NCBI GenBank assembly: GCA_019232645.1
Contig: JAFANO010000546.1
Coordinates: 1-7,126, forward strand
Source of the DNA: Planctomycetaceae bacterium
GTDB lineage: Bacteria; Planctomycetota; Planctomycetia; Isosphaerales; Isosphaeraceae
DNA length: 7,126 nucleotides
Reading direction: 5' to 3'
In this document: one piece after another, positions 6,665-7,126 of the stretch
Numbering within the stretch: the stretch's first letter is position 1
Layout: every line of letters starts with the position of its first letter
The notes under the pieces: generated by a model
The model's database searches: none
Told to the model about the DNA's origin: nothing
The model's input: only the letters and a program-made list of their open reading frames with translations
Program-made: the position numbers and the translations under genes

Positions 6665-7126
6665 CCGGGATGATCCTCTTGACCCTCAATGACTACTGAT
6701 GACGGCTGCCGAGTCGGAATCCGTGCGGTTGTTCGGGGAAACGCCCTCCTCCGGGGCCACAGCCGTCGGCGTCAGGTCTTGGCATCTGTGGAAGAGATTA
6801 CCGGATAGGCTCGTAGTCATTGGGATGACAACCACTGTCACGCCCCCTCTCGTGGAGCGATCACTCCGACGCCTAACCCAGGCGCTAACTGAAGAGCCAA
6901 CTCCCTGCCTTTCCTCCCTCGCGTGCCGCAAACTCCATCCTAAACATCCAAATCCTGTGCCAAGTCAACCAGGCCATCTCGCTATTTCCGAGCTACTCGA
7001 GCACGGGCCGGGTGCCACGACATCCCGGTCACCTGGCTGGTCAAACGCTGGTAAGTGCCGCGACAACCCGGCCACTCTTTGAATCGACGGTTCGGCATCT
7101 GATGGTAGATCCCTTCCCGCAGCGGT
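6665..7126. other. Region without a supported gene, upstream of the efflux operon
   Basis: About 460 bases with mixed composition, including AT-richer stretches near 6780-6840 and 6890-6990. A 127-codon plus-strand frame (6699-7082) exists, but it has no Shine-Dalgarno sequence, drifts in codon use and matches no family I know. A minus-strand frame of 81 codons (6686-6931) is no better. Minus-strand frames entering from the right edge close within roughly 80-170 bases and show no recognisable protein end. Apart from the two-copy repeat near the edge, I see nothing definable. It could be a regulatory and intergenic zone or the remains of a decayed gene. Confidence 0.5.
7012..7075. repeat. Two-copy imperfect 21-base direct repeat, period 43
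   Basis: Copies at 7012-7032 and 7055-7075 agree at 18 of 21 positions, sharing the pattern GTGCC-n-CGACA-n-CCCGG-n-CAC. The spacer (7033-7054) is 22 bases. No third copy is found 43 bases before or after. The period is not a multiple of three, so a coding repeat is unlikely. It may be part of a dispersed intergenic repeat or a regulator site for a gene beyond the window. Confidence 0.45.

Noticed and set aside
6686..6931. Minus-strand 81-codon frame in the upstream region
   Set aside because: It has no Shine-Dalgarno sequence, no domain and unremarkable composition. It overlaps the opposite-strand frame, so neither is convincing.
7012..7075. CRISPR array
   Set aside because: There are only two imperfect 21-base copies and one spacer, with no third unit at the expected distance and no cas gene.
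6699..7082. Plus-strand 127-codon frame in the upstream region
   Set aside because: It has no ribosome-binding site, codon use drifts from GC-rich to mixed third positions, it has no recognisable domain, and it crosses the direct repeat whose period breaks the reading frame. A divergent small gene cannot be excluded.

Overview
The window looks like a chromosomal segment of a GC-rich planctomycete, probably of the Isosphaeraceae/Gemmataceae type. This is inferred from the protein style, not from a marker gene. The RND pump and its adaptor carry the wording typical of planctomycete efflux systems. The third gene is built like the membrane-plus-TPR half of planctomycete serine/threonine kinases. 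All convincing genes lie on the minus strand, so the text follows transcription from right to left.

Right end (about 6571-7126): roughly 550 bases with no gene I can support. Closest to the pump are a strong Shine-Dalgarno sequence (6579-6584) and a plausible sigma70-like promoter (6636-6664). A tetO-like half-site lies between its two hexamers. Near the edge is a two-copy imperfect direct repeat with a 43-base period (7012-7075).

Centre: a compact transcription unit. First comes an inner-membrane RND permease (3217-6570, 1117 aa). It is followed after a short GC-palindrome-rich gap by a lipoprotein periplasmic adaptor of the HlyD/MFP type (1663-3147, with an alternative start at 3195). About 40 bases later comes a membrane-anchored TPR protein without a kinase domain (309-1622). 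Pump and adaptor should form the inner-membrane and periplasmic parts of a proton-driven efflux complex. The outer-membrane channel is not visible. The TPR protein may be an assembly or scaffold partner, but that rests only on position.

Left end: a 168-base gap contains a cluster of short direct and inverted repeats (238-294). These could be a terminator or a regulator site. Beyond it is the first part of a gene for an exported protein (140 down to the edge), of which only the signal peptide and a Pro/Ala-rich start are visible.

No RNA gene, CRISPR array, transposase or insertion sequence was recognised. I see no convincing wholly new system. The points most worth a second look are the kinase-less PKN-like TPR protein in an efflux operon, the altered proton-relay residues of the pump, and the repeat cluster between the last two genes.
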